This document shows, in pieces, positions 7,983-16,300 of a stretch of DNA of 64,000 bases; within the stretch, counting starts at the first letter, position 1, and each line of letters starts with the position of its first letter. The stretch spans positions 1-64,000 of the forward strand of contig RFGH01000224.1 of NCBI GenBank assembly GCA_003696675.1, given 5' to 3'. Position numbers and translations under genes: made by a program. This stretch comes from Planctomycetota bacterium (lineage in GTDB: Bacteria; Planctomycetota; Phycisphaerae; Phycisphaerales; UBA1924). The notes under the pieces are model-generated. The model saw nothing but the letters and a program-made list of their open reading frames with translations, was not told where the DNA came from and ran no database searches.

Positions 7983-8678
7983 ATGGAAGTCCCCGTCTAC
8001 GACATTCAGGGCAAGCAGGCCGGCACCATGTCGGTCGACGAAGTGGCCTTGGGTGAGACCGTCAATGCCGACCTGCTGAAGCAGGCGTTCGTGATGTACC
8101 ACGCGAATCTCCGTCAGGGTTCGTCCCGGACGAAGAATCGCGCTGAGGTCGCGTTCAGCCGCAAGAAAATGTACAAGCAGAAGGGCACGGGCAACGCCCG
8201 GCACGGCGACAAGAAAGTGCCGCAGTTCCGCAAGGGCGGCCATGCCAAGCAGAAGACGCGTGTCCGTGAGGATTACCACAAGGACATGCCCAAGAAGATG
8301 CGCCGCAAGGCGAATCGCAACGCCTTCCTGGCCAAACTGCTTGATGACGAGGTAAAGGTTGTCAAGGGCCTGAACTTCTCCGAGCCCAAGACCCGCGCGT
8401 TCGCGGACATGCTCAAGGCGCTCAAGATCGACGCCACTGCTCTGGTGGCGTTGTCCACCGACGGCGAGAAGAGCAAGAACGCTCGCTTGAGTGCCCGGAA
8501 CATCGAGAATGTGGAGCTGTGCCGTGCGGATCAGTTGACGGCGTTCAACATGCTCAACAACCGCTACCTGGTGATCGATCAGGCGGACTTGGAGGCTTGG
8601 TTGAACGGCCCGTCTTCGCAGACCGGGAAGTCCGCCAAGGTCGATCCGATGGGCCGCAAGGCCGAGGGGGTTGCGTGA
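7983..8678 (+). CDS. rplD: 50S ribosomal protein L4 (uL4)
   Basis: 231 residues, slightly long. L4 lines the peptide exit tunnel and in several bacteria represses its own operon. The family loop is visible: GSSRTKNRAEVAFSRKKMYK, then QKGTGNARHGDKK, then RKGGHAKQKTRVREDY. The usual GGGRKPWRQKGTGRARAG is altered to FSRKKMYKQKGTGNARHG, so the tunnel loop is divergent. The C-terminal 20 residues (SSQTGKSAKVDPMGRKAEG) are an extra tail. Its stop overlaps the rplW start (TGATG). A long structured spacer precedes it. Confidence 0.95.
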   Translation: MEVPVYDIQGKQAGTMSVDEVALGETVNADLLKQAFVMYHANLRQGSSRTKNRAEVAFSRKKMYKQKGTGNARHGDKKVPQFRKGGHAKQKTRVREDYHKDMPKKMRRKANRNAFLAKLLDDEVKVVKGLNFSEPKTRAFADMLKALKIDATALVALSTDGEKSKNARLSARNIENVELCRADQLTAFNMLNNRYLVIDQADLEAWLNGPSSQTGKSAKVDPMGRKAEGVA

Positions 8679-8959
8679 TGCTCGAGCCGCACTACATTCT
8701 TCGGCGTCCGCTGCTGACCGAGAAGAGCACGCAGGCGATGGAAAGCGCGAACATGTACACCTTTGAGGTGGACCGCCGTGCGTCAAAGCGGGACATCAAG
8801 GCCGCCGTCGAGAAAGCCTTTGGTGTCACCGTCGAGAAAGTGAACACCCAGAACCGCAAGGGCGGCTCGCGTCGGTTCCGCTACGGCACCGTCGAGGCTG
8901 GCGAGTGGAAGCGTGCGACGGTCCGCATCGCGGAGGGGCAGAAGATCGACCTGTTCTGA
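8678..8959 (+). CDS. rplW: 50S ribosomal protein L23 (uL23)
   Basis: 93 residues starting MLEPHYILRRPLLTEKS; the ATG overlaps the rplD stop by one base, so translation is likely coupled. L23 sits at the tunnel exit and docks trigger factor and SRP. The family core is clear: TEKS near the start, YTFEVDRRASKRDIKAAVEKAFGV, VNTQN, and KRATVRIAEGQKIDLF at the end. Confidence 0.95.
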   Translation: MLEPHYILRRPLLTEKSTQAMESANMYTFEVDRRASKRDIKAAVEKAFGVTVEKVNTQNRKGGSRRFRYGTVEAGEWKRATVRIAEGQKIDLF

Positions 8960-8994
8960 TCGGGCTCGCCTGATCTGATTGGAAGGAAGCAGTC

Positions 8995-9852
8995 ATGGGC
9001 ATCCGCGTTTACAAGCCGACCAGCGCCGGGCGTCGCAACGCCTCGGTCCTGACGCACGAGGAAGTCACGAAGACTTCCCCGGAGCGTTCGCTGCTCGAGC
9101 CGCTGAATCGCAAGGGCGGGCGTAACTCGCAGGGCAAAATCACCGTGCGTGGTCGCGGCGGCGGCGTGAAGCGCATGTATCGCAAGATCGACTTCAAGCG
9201 TCGTGACCGCGACGGAGTTGAGGGCAAGGTTGTTGGGATCGAGTACGATCCCAACCGTTCCGGCCACATCGCGCTGATCGAGTACGCCGACGGTGTCAAG
9301 CGTTACATCATTGCTCCCAAGGGCCTCAAGGATGGCGATACCGTCCTGAGCTCTTCCGATAAGGCCATCGAGCCAACCGTCGGAAACTGCATGCCTCTGA
9401 GGTACATCCCCACCGGTATGGATGTGCATGCCGTGGAGCTGGCCCCCGGTGGGGGTGCCAAGATGTGTCGCGCTGCGGGCATGTACGCCCGCTTGTCGAA
9501 CAAGGAGGGGGCATATGCCACCCTGGTCATGCCCTCGGGCGAAATCCGGCGTGTGCTGATTGACTGCCGGGCCACCGTGGGTGCTGTCGGCAACTCGGAC
9601 AATCAGAACCGCCGGATCGGAAAGGCCGGCCTGAACCGCAAGCTCGGGCGTCGTCCGAAAGTGCGCGGCGTGGCGATGTCTCACCATGCCCACCCGCTGG
9701 GCGGTGGTGAAGGTCGCTCCAAGAGCGGTCGTCCGCCGGTCAGCCGGTCCGGCACATTGGCCAAGGGCGGCAGCACCCGCAATCGCGCGAAGCCGTCTCA
9801 GGACCTGATCATCCGTCGTCGCAAGAGCAAGCGTTACGGGCAGCTGAAGTAA
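8995..9852 (+). CDS. rplB: 50S ribosomal protein L2 (uL2)
   Basis: 285 residues, usual length. L2 is needed for subunit joining and peptidyl transfer. Recognised by [14 protein letters not shown] at the start, [33 protein letters not shown], the central [20 protein letters not shown], and the C-terminal active-site-proximal loop [18 protein letters not shown], where the family normally has MNPVDHPHGGGEGR. The histidine [10 protein letters not shown] region is retained. GGAAGGAAG lies before the ATG. Confidence 0.97.
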   Translation: MGIRVYKPTSAGRRNASVLTHEEVTKTSPERSLLEPLNRKGGRNSQGKITVRGRGGGVKRMYRKIDFKRRDRDGVEGKVVGIEYDPNRSGHIALIEYADGVKRYIIAPKGLKDGDTVLSSSDKAIEPTVGNCMPLRYIPTGMDVHAVELAPGGGAKMCRAAGMYARLSNKEGAYATLVMPSGEIRRVLIDCRATVGAVGNSDNQNRRIGKAGLNRKLGRRPKVRGVAMSHHAHPLGGGEGRSKSGRPPVSRSGTLAKGGSTRNRAKPSQDLIIRRRKSKRYGQLK

Positions 9853-9871
9853 GCGGAAGGGAAGCGAAACC

Positions 9872-10150
9872 ATGTCACGCAGCCTCAAGAAGGGCCCGTA
9901 TGTGGATGAGAAGCTCTACCGCAAGGTGGAGAAGATGGAAGAGTCCGGGGATCGGAGCCCGATCAAGACCTGGGCTCGGGCCTGCACGATCGTTCCCGAG
10001 TTTGTCGGGCACACATTCCAGGTTCACAACGGGCGCGTCTTCATGGATGTGTTCGTGACCGAGGACATGGTCGGGCACAAGCTCGGTGAGTTCGCGAACT
10101 CGCGGACCTTCCGCGGGCACACGAACAAGAAGGAAGGCATCAAGAAGTGA
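9872..10150 (+). CDS. rpsS: 30S ribosomal protein S19 (uS19)
   Basis: 92 residues, normal length. [19 protein letters not shown] is a near-canonical start; the [23 protein letters not shown] and [16 protein letters not shown] segments confirm S19, a 30S head protein contacting S13 and the B1 bridge. GGAAGGGAAG lies upstream. It is 19 bp after rplB and 35 bp before the extended rplV. Confidence 0.97.
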   Translation: MSRSLKKGPYVDEKLYRKVEKMEESGDRSPIKTWARACTIVPEFVGHTFQVHNGRVFMDVFVTEDMVGHKLGEFANSRTFRGHTNKKEGIKK

Positions 10151-10185
10151 TCCTTTGGATCGCTCTTTGAAGGAAGGGCAGACCA

Positions 10186-10731
10186 GTGCGACTGCGAGCC
10201 GAAGAACTGAAGAAGCGTGCCGAGCAGGCCGGCCTCAGCGTTGAGCAGCTGGCCGAAGCGGTGTCGCGCGACGGGATGAGCGGCGCGAAAGCCGTGTCAG
10301 CCGTCAAGAACTGGATGGCCGGACGCGATCACCCCCGTTGCCGTCGGGCCGACATCGAGTCGCTCGCCAACGCGGTGGGGGTGTTGCCGAAGGACCTCTG
10401 CAAGTTCACGAGCATGGTGCGCATGCACCGCGGCTCGCCCAAGAAGGCCAAGCTCGTCGCGGATCTGGTCCGCGGCAAGAACGCCATCGATGCGGACAAC
10501 ATGCTCCGTTTCTCGACCAAGCGTGCCGCGGAGAACTTCCGCAAAGCACTCTTGGCTGCGATGGCCGATGCCGATCAGGCCGGCGCTGACCAGGGCAATC
10601 TTTTCATCAGCGAGATCAAGGTCGACAACGGGATGCACATCAAACGGTTCCGCCCCAAGGACCGAGGTCGTGCCCACCCGATCCTGAAGCGAACCAGCCA
10701 CATCACCGTCTCGGTACAGGAGCGGAACTGA
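10186..10731 (+). CDS. rplV: 50S ribosomal protein L22 (uL22) with N-terminal XRE-like HTH domain
   Basis: 181 residues from GTG; AAGGAAGGG lies 8 nt upstream. Residues of about 77-181 are a complete, ordinary L22 (MHRGSPKKAKLVADLVRGK, LRFSTKRAAENFRKAL, the tunnel hairpin KVDNGMHIKRFRPKDRG and RAHPILKRTSHITV). Residues 1-75 are extra and read like a Cro/XRE helix-turn-helix: LKKRAEQAGLSVEQLAEAVS, a variable turn, KAVSAVKNWMAGRDHPRCRR, then ADIESLANAVGVLPKDL. The frame is continuous and no good ribosome site precedes the internal Met77 or Met80, so a fusion is the simplest reading. The rpsC start overlaps the stop. DNA, rRNA or no binding by the extra domain is unknown. Confidence 0.93.
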   Translation: MRLRAEELKKRAEQAGLSVEQLAEAVSRDGMSGAKAVSAVKNWMAGRDHPRCRRADIESLANAVGVLPKDLCKFTSMVRMHRGSPKKAKLVADLVRGKNAIDADNMLRFSTKRAAENFRKALLAAMADADQAGADQGNLFISEIKVDNGMHIKRFRPKDRGRAHPILKRTSHITVSVQERN

Positions 10732-11435
10732 TGGGACAGAAAACGCACCCGTACGGACTTCGTCTCGGTGTGACCGAAGCCCACCGCTCTCGCTGGTACG
10801 CGCCCAAGGCGCTGTACGGCGAGCTGCTGGTTGAGGATGAGAAGATCCGCAAGCACCTCGATAAGAAGCTCAATCGCACTCCGCCGAACGCGGCTGTGTC
10901 GGACATCCACATCGAGCGGACCCGTGAGGAACTCAAGGTGATTCTCCGCACGGCCCGCCCCGGCCTGGTGATCGGCCCGAAAGGCGCCGAGGTCGAGCGG
11001 ATGACCGAAGAGCTGCAGTACATGACCGGCCGCAAGGTCTCGATCTCCATCATCGAGATCCGCGAGCCTGACCTGGACGCCCAGCTGGTGGCCGAGAATG
11101 TTGCCGAGCAGCTCAAGAAGCGGATGGGCTTCCGCCGTGTCGTCAAGATGCGTGCCGAGAGCGTCATGGCTGCCGGCGCCAAGGGTGTCAAGATTCAGAT
11201 CTCGGGCCGGCTCGGTGGTGCCGAGATGAGCCGAACTCTGGATGTCCGCATGGGCGCTCTGCCGCTGTCAACGCTGCAGGCCAACATCGACTACGGGTTC
11301 GCCGAAGCATTCACGACCTACGGCGCCATCGGCGTCAAGGTGTGGATCTTCAAGGGCGAGTATGCCGCGAACGAAGAAGAAGAGAACCAGTCCAACGCCG
11401 CCGGGGCCCGGGCCCGGGCGCGCGGCCGCCGGTGA
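10731..11435 (+). CDS. rpsC: 30S ribosomal protein S3 (uS3)
   Basis: 234 residues. MGQKTHPYGLRLGVTEAHRSRWYA is a canonical S3 start; the KH-type segment with RPGLVIGPKGAEVERM and the C-terminal ISGRLGGAEMSRT and GAIGVKVWIFKGE motifs follow. S3 guards the mRNA entry site and has helicase activity in the 30S. The tail ends in an Ala/Arg stretch (ARARGRR). TGATG overlap with rplV implies coupled translation. Confidence 0.97.
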   Translation: MGQKTHPYGLRLGVTEAHRSRWYAPKALYGELLVEDEKIRKHLDKKLNRTPPNAAVSDIHIERTREELKVILRTARPGLVIGPKGAEVERMTEELQYMTGRKVSISIIEIREPDLDAQLVAENVAEQLKKRMGFRRVVKMRAESVMAAGAKGVKIQISGRLGGAEMSRTLDVRMGALPLSTLQANIDYGFAEAFTTYGAIGVKVWIFKGEYAANEEEENQSNAAGARARARGRR

Positions 11436-11455
11436 GCAAGGAAGGGGTTTGACCG

Positions 11456-11881
11456 ATGCCTCCCTATAAGATTCCCAAGCGAGTCAAGCACCGCAAGGAG
11501 TTCCGGCGCGTCCGCGATCGGAAAGCGACAAAGGGCAACTATGTCGCCTTCGGCGACTTCGGCCTCCAGGCTCTCGAGGGCTGCTGGCTGAAGAGCAACT
11601 GCATCGAGGCGGGGCGTATCGCGTGCCAGCACTACCTCAAGCGTGAGGGCAAGCTGTTCATCCGCGTGTTCCCTGACAAGCCCATCTCCAAAAAGCCGCT
11701 CGAAACTCGAATGGGTAAAGGCAAGGCCGATGTGGATTACTGGGCAGCCCGAGTGCGTGCAGGAACGATCCTGTACGAGCTCGCCGGTGTGAGCGAGACG
11801 CGTGCACGCGAGGCGTTCTTCCGCGTGGCGATGAAGATGCCCGTTCGTTGCCGGATGGTCGGCCGACGGGTCGAAGCGTAA
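11456..11881 (+). CDS. rplP: 50S ribosomal protein L16 (uL16)
   Basis: 141 residues, normal length. It binds near the A-site tRNA and completes the peptidyl-transferase region. Diagnostic: KHRKEFR near the N-terminus, [46 protein letters not shown], and [19 protein letters not shown]. The conserved arginine before the MGKGK loop is retained. GGAAGGGGT precedes the ATG. Confidence 0.97.
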   Translation: MPPYKIPKRVKHRKEFRRVRDRKATKGNYVAFGDFGLQALEGCWLKSNCIEAGRIACQHYLKREGKLFIRVFPDKPISKKPLETRMGKGKADVDYWAARVRAGTILYELAGVSETRAREAFFRVAMKMPVRCRMVGRRVEA

Positions 11882-11893
11882 AGGAGGTTCGGC

Positions 11894-12085
11894 ATGAACG
11901 GTGCTGAGGTCAGAGCGATGAAGACCGAAGAGATCACCGAGGAGCTGGGCCGCCTTCGGACCAAGCTCTTCGAGCTCCGCAACAAGCGTGTGTCGGAGAA
12001 GATCGAAGACACCTCCCAGTTCGGAAAACTCCGCCGGGATATCGCCCGGCTTCTCACCGAGCAGACGGCGCGGGCCAAGGGCTAA
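11894..12085 (+). CDS. rpmC: 50S ribosomal protein L29 (uL29)
   Basis: 63 residues. Two-helix L29: EVRAMKTEEITEELGRLRTKLFELRNK, then FGKLRRDIARLLTEQTARAKG. It lies at the tunnel exit beside L23. AAGGAGG is present 5 nt before the ATG. It is tightly packed, 12 bp after rplP and 12 bp before rpsQ. Confidence 0.95.
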   Translation: MNGAEVRAMKTEEITEELGRLRTKLFELRNKRVSEKIEDTSQFGKLRRDIARLLTEQTARAKG

Positions 12086-12097
12086 CCGGAGCAGACC

Positions 12098-12355
12098 ATG
12101 AGCGAGTCGACGATAAAAGGCGCCCAGATCGGAACCGTGTCCACCGACGCGCGGGACAAGACCCGCAAGGTGGTCATCGAGTACCGCGCCAAGCATCCGA
12201 AGTACGGAAAGTATGTCAGCAAGCGCACCGTGCTCCACTGCCATGACGAGGAGAACTCGTCTCATGTCGGCGACATCGTCGAGGTGGTGCAGTGCCGCCC
12301 CGTGAGCAAGACCAAGAGCTGGAAGATTCACCGCATCGTCGAGAAGCGCAGCTGA
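12098..12355 (+). CDS. rpsQ: 30S ribosomal protein S17 (uS17)
   Basis: 85 residues. Primary 16S rRNA-binding OB-fold protein. The pattern is clear: GTVSTDARDKTRKVVIEYRAKHPKYGKYVSKRT, HCHDEENSSHVGDIVEVVQCRPVSKTKSW, RIVEKRS. The usual V-x-SxKMDKT motif reads V-S-TDARDKT here. It lies within the contiguous S10-spc series. Confidence 0.96.
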   Translation: MSESTIKGAQIGTVSTDARDKTRKVVIEYRAKHPKYGKYVSKRTVLHCHDEENSSHVGDIVEVVQCRPVSKTKSWKIHRIVEKRS

Positions 12356-12392
12356 TCCCGTGGGATCGGGCTGAGAAAGAAAGCAGGCCACC

Positions 12393-12779
12393 ATGCTTCA
12401 GGCAGAATCAAGGTGCGAAGTCGCGGATAACTCGGGCGCCAAAGTCGCCTACATCATCCGCGTCTATGGCGGGTCGACCCGCAAAGGCGGCTTCACTCGC
12501 AAGACCGCCGGCGTGGGCGACCGCGTCCTGGTCAGCGTCAAGAAGTCGCTGCCCGGATCGGACATCAAGGAAGGCGACAAGTCCAAAGCCGTCATCGTCC
12601 GCACCGCCAAGCAGACACGCCGCAAGGATGGGTCGTATGTCAAGTTCGACTCCTCGGCTGTGGTGCTGATCAATGACGACGGCAACCCGAAGGGCACCCG
12701 CATCTTCGGACCTGTCGCCCGCGAGCTGCGCGAGCGGAACTACATGAAGATCGTCTCGCTGGCCCCGGAGGTGGTGTGA
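12393..12779 (+). CDS. rplN: 50S ribosomal protein L14 (uL14)
   Basis: 128 residues. [17 protein letters not shown], then [33 protein letters not shown] and [20 protein letters not shown] are the L14 pattern. It bridges the subunits and binds the silencing factor RsfS in other bacteria. Slightly longer than the usual 122 residues by small insertions. The stop overlaps the rplX start by one base. Confidence 0.97.
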   Translation: MLQAESRCEVADNSGAKVAYIIRVYGGSTRKGGFTRKTAGVGDRVLVSVKKSLPGSDIKEGDKSKAVIVRTAKQTRRKDGSYVKFDSSAVVLINDDGNPKGTRIFGPVARELRERNYMKIVSLAPEVV

Positions 12780-13111
12780 TGCCGAAGCATGTGCGCAAGG
12801 GTGACCTGGTCATCGTGACCTCCGGAGACCACAAGGGTCAGACCGGCGAGGTCGCCGAGGTCCTCACGAAGAGCAACCGCGTGATCGTCAAGGGCGTCAA
12901 TGTCCGCAAGCGGCATATCAAGCCGACCCAGCTCAACCCGCAGGGCGGCATCATCGAGAAGGAAATGTCGATCCACATTTCCAATGTCTCTCCTGTTGTC
13001 GACGGCCGCCCCACCCGCGTCCGCTTCGAGACCAAGAAGGACGGCAGCAAGGTCCGTGTGTCCGTTCGTGGCGGTAAGACGCTCGGCGAGGTCCGTGGGC
13101 CCAAAAAGTAA
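12779..13111 (+). CDS. rplX: 50S ribosomal protein L24 (uL24)
   Basis: 110 residues from ATG 12779 (TGATG overlap with rplN). An in-frame GTG at 12776 would add one residue only. The KOW motif at the start (VRKGDLVIVTSGDHKGQTGEV) and the GVNVRKRHIKPTQ.NPQGGIIEKE segment identify L24, an assembly initiator of the 50S. The spacer to rplE holds two tandem hairpins. Confidence 0.96.
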   Translation: MPKHVRKGDLVIVTSGDHKGQTGEVAEVLTKSNRVIVKGVNVRKRHIKPTQLNPQGGIIEKEMSIHISNVSPVVDGRPTRVRFETKKDGSKVRVSVRGGKTLGEVRGPKK

Positions 13112-13130
13112 CGACCGAAGCAACATCCTC

Positions 13131-13174
13131 CCGCCCTTGTGGGCGGATGGAGATCACCCCGCCCGTGCGGGCGG
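13131..13174 (+). repeat. Tandem hairpins between rplX and rplE
   Basis: Two near-identical palindromes: CCGCCC-TTGT-GGGCGG (13131-13146) and CCGCCC-GTGC-GGGCGG (13159-13174). Both arms are perfect 6-bp stems. No T-run follows. They lie 14-57 bp upstream of the rplE start and may pace or stabilise the mRNA; they also belong to the palindrome family seen in other spacers. Confidence 0.5.
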
Positions 13175-13187
13175 AGGGGAATGACCG

Positions 13188-13820
13188 ATGGCGAAGAAGC
13201 AGCAGGCGGACAAAGCGACGATCGATGCAGCGCTGCAGGCAAACAAGCCGCGCCTCCAGAATCTGTTCGATTCGCAGGTGCGAGGGAAGATCGCCGAAAA
13301 GTTCGGTGTCACCAACCCCATGGCCCAGCCAGCACTCGAAAAGATCACGATCAATGTGAACATGGGACGCCATCTCGACGGCACCAAGGTCCCGGCCAAT
13401 GTGAAGGAGGCGGTCCTTCATACTCTGACCACGATCTCCGGTCAGAAGCCGGTCATGATCGCGGCTAAGAAATCGGTGTCGAACTTCAAGGTTCGCGCTG
13501 GTTACGAGACCGCCGCCATGGTCACCCTCCGTCGCGACCGCATGTGGCACTTCATGGACCGACTGATCAATCTGGCCACGCCCCGCATCAAGGACTTCCG
13601 CGGCCTGAACGACAAGGCCTTCGATCGCCAGGGCAACTACTCCATGGGCCTGACCGAGCAGGGTGTGTTCCCCGAAATCAACATGGCCGAGCAGACCTTC
13701 ACGCACGGCATGAACATCAACTTCTCGTTCAGCAACTCGAATCCCGAGATGAGCAAGTTCGTCCTTCATGAGTTGGGCATGCCGTTCCGCAAGCCCGTTC
13801 AGAAGAAGGTCAAGAAGTAA
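13188..13820 (+). CDS. rplE: 50S ribosomal protein L5 (uL5)
   Basis: 210 residues, about 30 longer than usual because of an extended Lys/Gln/Ala-rich N-terminus and a basic C-terminal tail (KPVQKKVKK). Core features: ITINVNMG, TLTTISGQKPVMIAAKKSVSNFKVR, MVTLRRDRMWHFMDRLINLATPRIKDFRGL, and YSMGLTEQGVFPEI. L5 binds 5S rRNA and bridges to S13. It is preceded by tandem hairpins. Confidence 0.96.
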   Translation: MAKKQQADKATIDAALQANKPRLQNLFDSQVRGKIAEKFGVTNPMAQPALEKITINVNMGRHLDGTKVPANVKEAVLHTLTTISGQKPVMIAAKKSVSNFKVRAGYETAAMVTLRRDRMWHFMDRLINLATPRIKDFRGLNDKAFDRQGNYSMGLTEQGVFPEINMAEQTFTHGMNINFSFSNSNPEMSKFVLHELGMPFRKPVQKKVKK

Positions 13821-13844
13821 ACCCGCCGGAAGGAGAGGCACCCG

Positions 13845-14030
13845 ATGGCGACCAAAGCCCAGGTGGCAAAGAGCAACCGGACCCCCAAGTACTCCAGCCG
13901 CACCGTGCGCCGGTGTGAGCTGACCGGGCGCGCCCGGGGCGTCTACCGCAAGTTCCGTATCTCACGCATCATGCTGCGGAAGCTCGCCCTTGAGGGCAAA
14001 ATCCCCGGCATGCGGAAGGCGAGCTGGTAA
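13845..14030 (+). CDS. rpsN: 30S ribosomal protein S14 (uS14), short form with lost zinc ligands
   Basis: 61 residues, the length and layout of the zinc-binding type-Z S14, ending PGMRKASW. Type-Z proteins carry CxxC...CxxC. Here the four positions read Cys24, Thr27, Ser40 and Met43 ([16 protein letters not shown], then ISRIM), so the zinc site is gone while the short architecture stays. S14 is a late-binding head protein. AAGGAGAGG lies before the ATG. Confidence 0.95.
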   Translation: MATKAQVAKSNRTPKYSSRTVRRCELTGRARGVYRKFRISRIMLRKLALEGKIPGMRKASW

Positions 14031-14038
14031 TCGGCACG

Positions 14039-14058
14039 GCCGGCCCCAACGGGCCGGC
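14039..14058 (+). repeat. Hairpin between rpsN and rpsH
   Basis: GCCGGCCC-CAAC-GGGCCGGC, a perfect 8-bp stem with a 4-nt loop, 9 bp after the rpsN stop. No T-run follows. It may punctuate the mRNA; it resembles the other GC palindromes in spacers of this window. Confidence 0.45.
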
Positions 14059-14084
14059 AGCAGGAAAAGAAGAAGGCAACACCC

Positions 14085-14483
14085 ATGTCCATGAGTGACC
14101 CCATCGCCGACATGCTCACCCGCATCCGCAACACCGTGCGGAACCGTGGCAAGCATGTCACCGTGCTCAACAGCAAGGTCTGCCGCGGCATCGCCGATGT
14201 GCTCAAGACCGAGGGCTTCATCTCCGGCTACGTAGTCATCGACGACGGCCGCCAGGGCAAGATCCACATCTCGCTCAAGTACGGACCCCGCGGCGAAGCG
14301 CTGATCCACACCCTCGACCGCGCCTCAAAGCCCGGCCGCAGGCTCTACAAGAAGGTCAACGAAATCCCCTCCCCCATGCAGGGCCTGGGCATCTCGATCG
14401 TCTCGACCTCCCACGGCGTTCTCTCCGACCGCATGTGCCGAGAGCAGAAAGTCGGCGGCGAGCTGCTCTGCACCGTCACCTGA
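14085..14483 (+). CDS. rpsH: 30S ribosomal protein S8 (uS8)
   Basis: 132 residues. SDPIADMLTRIRNTVRNR start, KTEGFISGYVVIDDGRQGKIHISLKYG, RRLYKKVNEIPSPMQGLGISIVSTSHGVLSDRMCREQKVGGELLCTV: all standard S8. It binds helix 21 of 16S rRNA and in other bacteria represses the spc operon. The spacer before it holds a hairpin. Confidence 0.97.
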   Translation: MSMSDPIADMLTRIRNTVRNRGKHVTVLNSKVCRGIADVLKTEGFISGYVVIDDGRQGKIHISLKYGPRGEALIHTLDRASKPGRRLYKKVNEIPSPMQGLGISIVSTSHGVLSDRMCREQKVGGELLCTVT

Positions 14484-14553
14484 TATCACCCCCGTCTGGA
14501 ATCCCTGACCGAACCACGGCAGACGACGACGACAGACCTGAAGGAACCAAGCC

Positions 14554-15108
14554 ATGTCCCGAATCGGACGCAAACCAATCGAGATCCCCGCCAAGGTCAA
14601 GGCCTCGGTCTCCGGTCGCACAGTGACCATCGAGGGGCCAAAGGGCACCCTCAAGATGGAGCACCGCCCGGAGGTGTCCGTGTCGATCGATGATTCGACC
14701 AAGACGATCAATGTCTCGGTCGATCAGGCCAAAGCCGCCGAGGACCGCTCGATCCGCGCCTACTGGGGCACCACCCGCTCGCTGATCAACAACATGATTA
14801 TCGGCGTGACCCAAGGCTACGAGAAGAAGCTCGAGATCGTCGGCGTCGGCTGGACAGGCACCGTTTCGGGCAACAACCTCTCCCTCAAGATCGGCTACGC
14901 CAACCGGATCGATGTTCCCATCCCGCCCGGTCTGACCGTGACCGCCGACAAGCAACTGCTCACGATCACCGGTGCCGACAAGCAGGCGGTGGGGCACTTC
15001 GCGGCGTCCGTCCGCGCGAAGCGCAAGCCCGAGCCCTACAACGGCAAGGGAATCAAGTACGCGGACGAGGTCATCCAGCGCAAGCAGGGCAAGGCGTTCG
15101 GCAAGTAA
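14554..15108 (+). CDS. rplF: 50S ribosomal protein L6 (uL6)
   Basis: 184 residues, normal length. [19 protein letters not shown] start, [34 protein letters not shown] and the C-terminal [27 protein letters not shown] are diagnostic. L6 has two related domains and lies near the sarcin-ricin loop and GTPase centre. Confidence 0.97.
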   Translation: MSRIGRKPIEIPAKVKASVSGRTVTIEGPKGTLKMEHRPEVSVSIDDSTKTINVSVDQAKAAEDRSIRAYWGTTRSLINNMIIGVTQGYEKKLEIVGVGWTGTVSGNNLSLKIGYANRIDVPIPPGLTVTADKQLLTITGADKQAVGHFAASVRAKRKPEPYNGKGIKYADEVIQRKQGKAFGK

Positions 15109-15152
15109 TCATCCACCAGCGTGCCCGCCCGAGGTGGGGCACGACGGAGGTC

Positions 15153-15530
15153 GTGAAGATGGACAAGTTTAAGCACAAGGCACTCCGCCGCCAGCGGCGT
15201 CGAATCGGCACCCGCAAGCGTGTCACTGGAACGCCCGAGCGTCCCCGCCTGGCCGTCTACCGTTCGCTGAATCACATCTATGCACAGGTCATCGACGATC
15301 TGGCCGGTGTGACACTCGCGAGCGCATCGACGCGCGACAAGGGCGTTTCGCTCAGCACCGGCACCGGCACCGGCAACGCGTTGGCGGCAGAGGCGGTCGG
15401 GGCCGCAATCGCGGAGCGGGCCAAGAAGGCCGGTGTGAGCAAGGTCGTGTTTGACCGCGGCGGATTCAAATACCACGGGCGTGTCAAGGCGCTGGCGGAT
15501 GCGGCTCGCAAGGCCGGTCTCGAGTTCTGA
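15153..15530 (+). CDS. rplR: 50S ribosomal protein L18 (uL18)
   Basis: 125 residues; the start may be the upstream GTG/ATG pair but ATG-initiated [15 protein letters not shown] fits. L18 binds 5S rRNA with L5. The family pattern is present: [31 protein letters not shown], then [48 protein letters not shown]. It lies 12 bp before rpsE. Confidence 0.96.
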   Translation: MKMDKFKHKALRRQRRRIGTRKRVTGTPERPRLAVYRSLNHIYAQVIDDLAGVTLASASTRDKGVSLSTGTGTGNALAAEAVGAAIAERAKKAGVSKVVFDRGGFKYHGRVKALADAARKAGLEF

Positions 15531-15542
15531 AAAGAGTAAACA

Positions 15543-16259
15543 ATGCCTGAAATCCTCGACGAAGCAACGAATCTCGAGTCCCACACGGTCGGCATTTACC
15601 GTACCAGCGCCACGGTCAAGGGCGGACGCCGCTTCAGCTTTGGCGCGCTCGTGGTCGTCGGTGACCGGCGCGGCAGGGTCGGCTACGGTTACGCCAAGAG
15701 CCCGGAAGTGCCCCTCGCCATCGAGAAGGCCCAGAAGCAGGCACGCCGCTCACTGACCACCATCAAGATGGCCGGCTCGACCTTCCCCCACGAGGTTGAA
15801 GGACGATACTGCTCGAGCAAGGTTCGCCTGATTCCGGCTTCGCCCGGTACCGGCGTGGTCGCCGGCGGCACGGTCCGTGCGGTCCTCGAGATGGCCGGCA
15901 TCACCGACTGTCTCTCCAAGTGCTACGGCTCCACCGGCAAGCTCAACACCGTCAAGGCAATTTTCAACGGTCTCGAGCAGATTCGCACCCGCGAGGAGAT
16001 CGCCGATCTCCGCGGCGTTGAGATCGCCACCACCGACATCGAGCAACGCATCGAACGCGGACGCCGATTCATGCCCGTCCGCACCGAGGGCGAGAAGATG
16101 AAGGCCCCCGTCAACACCATCGGCCAGGATCGTCAGCGCGGCGGTCGTGGCGGACGCGGTGGCCCCCGTGGCGGACGCGGTCGCGGCCCGGCCGAATCCT
16201 CCAGCACCGACGCCTCGATTCCCGCCGAGTCCTCCGACTCGTCGTCCAACGAGAGCTGA
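15543..16259 (+). CDS. rpsE: 30S ribosomal protein S5 (uS5) with RGG-rich C-terminal tail
   Basis: 238 residues against about 165 usually. The core is normal: TSATVKGGRRFSFGALVVVGD, GRVGYGYAKSPEVPLAIEKA, ARRSLTTIKMAGSTFPHEVEG, and SPGTGVVAGGTVRAVLEMAGI with the KCYGSTGKLNTVKA segment. From about residue 200 a tail of repeated GGRGG/GPRGGRGRG units appears, followed by a Ser/Glu-rich acidic end. S5 is involved in fidelity and mRNA entry; the tail would extend at or near that site. rpmD (L30), usually next, is absent. Confidence 0.95.
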   Translation: MPEILDEATNLESHTVGIYRTSATVKGGRRFSFGALVVVGDRRGRVGYGYAKSPEVPLAIEKAQKQARRSLTTIKMAGSTFPHEVEGRYCSSKVRLIPASPGTGVVAGGTVRAVLEMAGITDCLSKCYGSTGKLNTVKAIFNGLEQIRTREEIADLRGVEIATTDIEQRIERGRRFMPVRTEGEKMKAPVNTIGQDRQRGGRGGRGGPRGGRGRGPAESSSTDASIPAESSDSSSNES

Positions 16260-16300
16260 TCCAAGTCTTTCACGACCGATTTCCCCGGGAGTATCCCGCC

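Noticed and set aside
12951-13841. Minus-strand open frame of nearly 300 codons over rplX-rplE
   Set aside because: Antisense to clear ribosomal protein genes; no coding signature.
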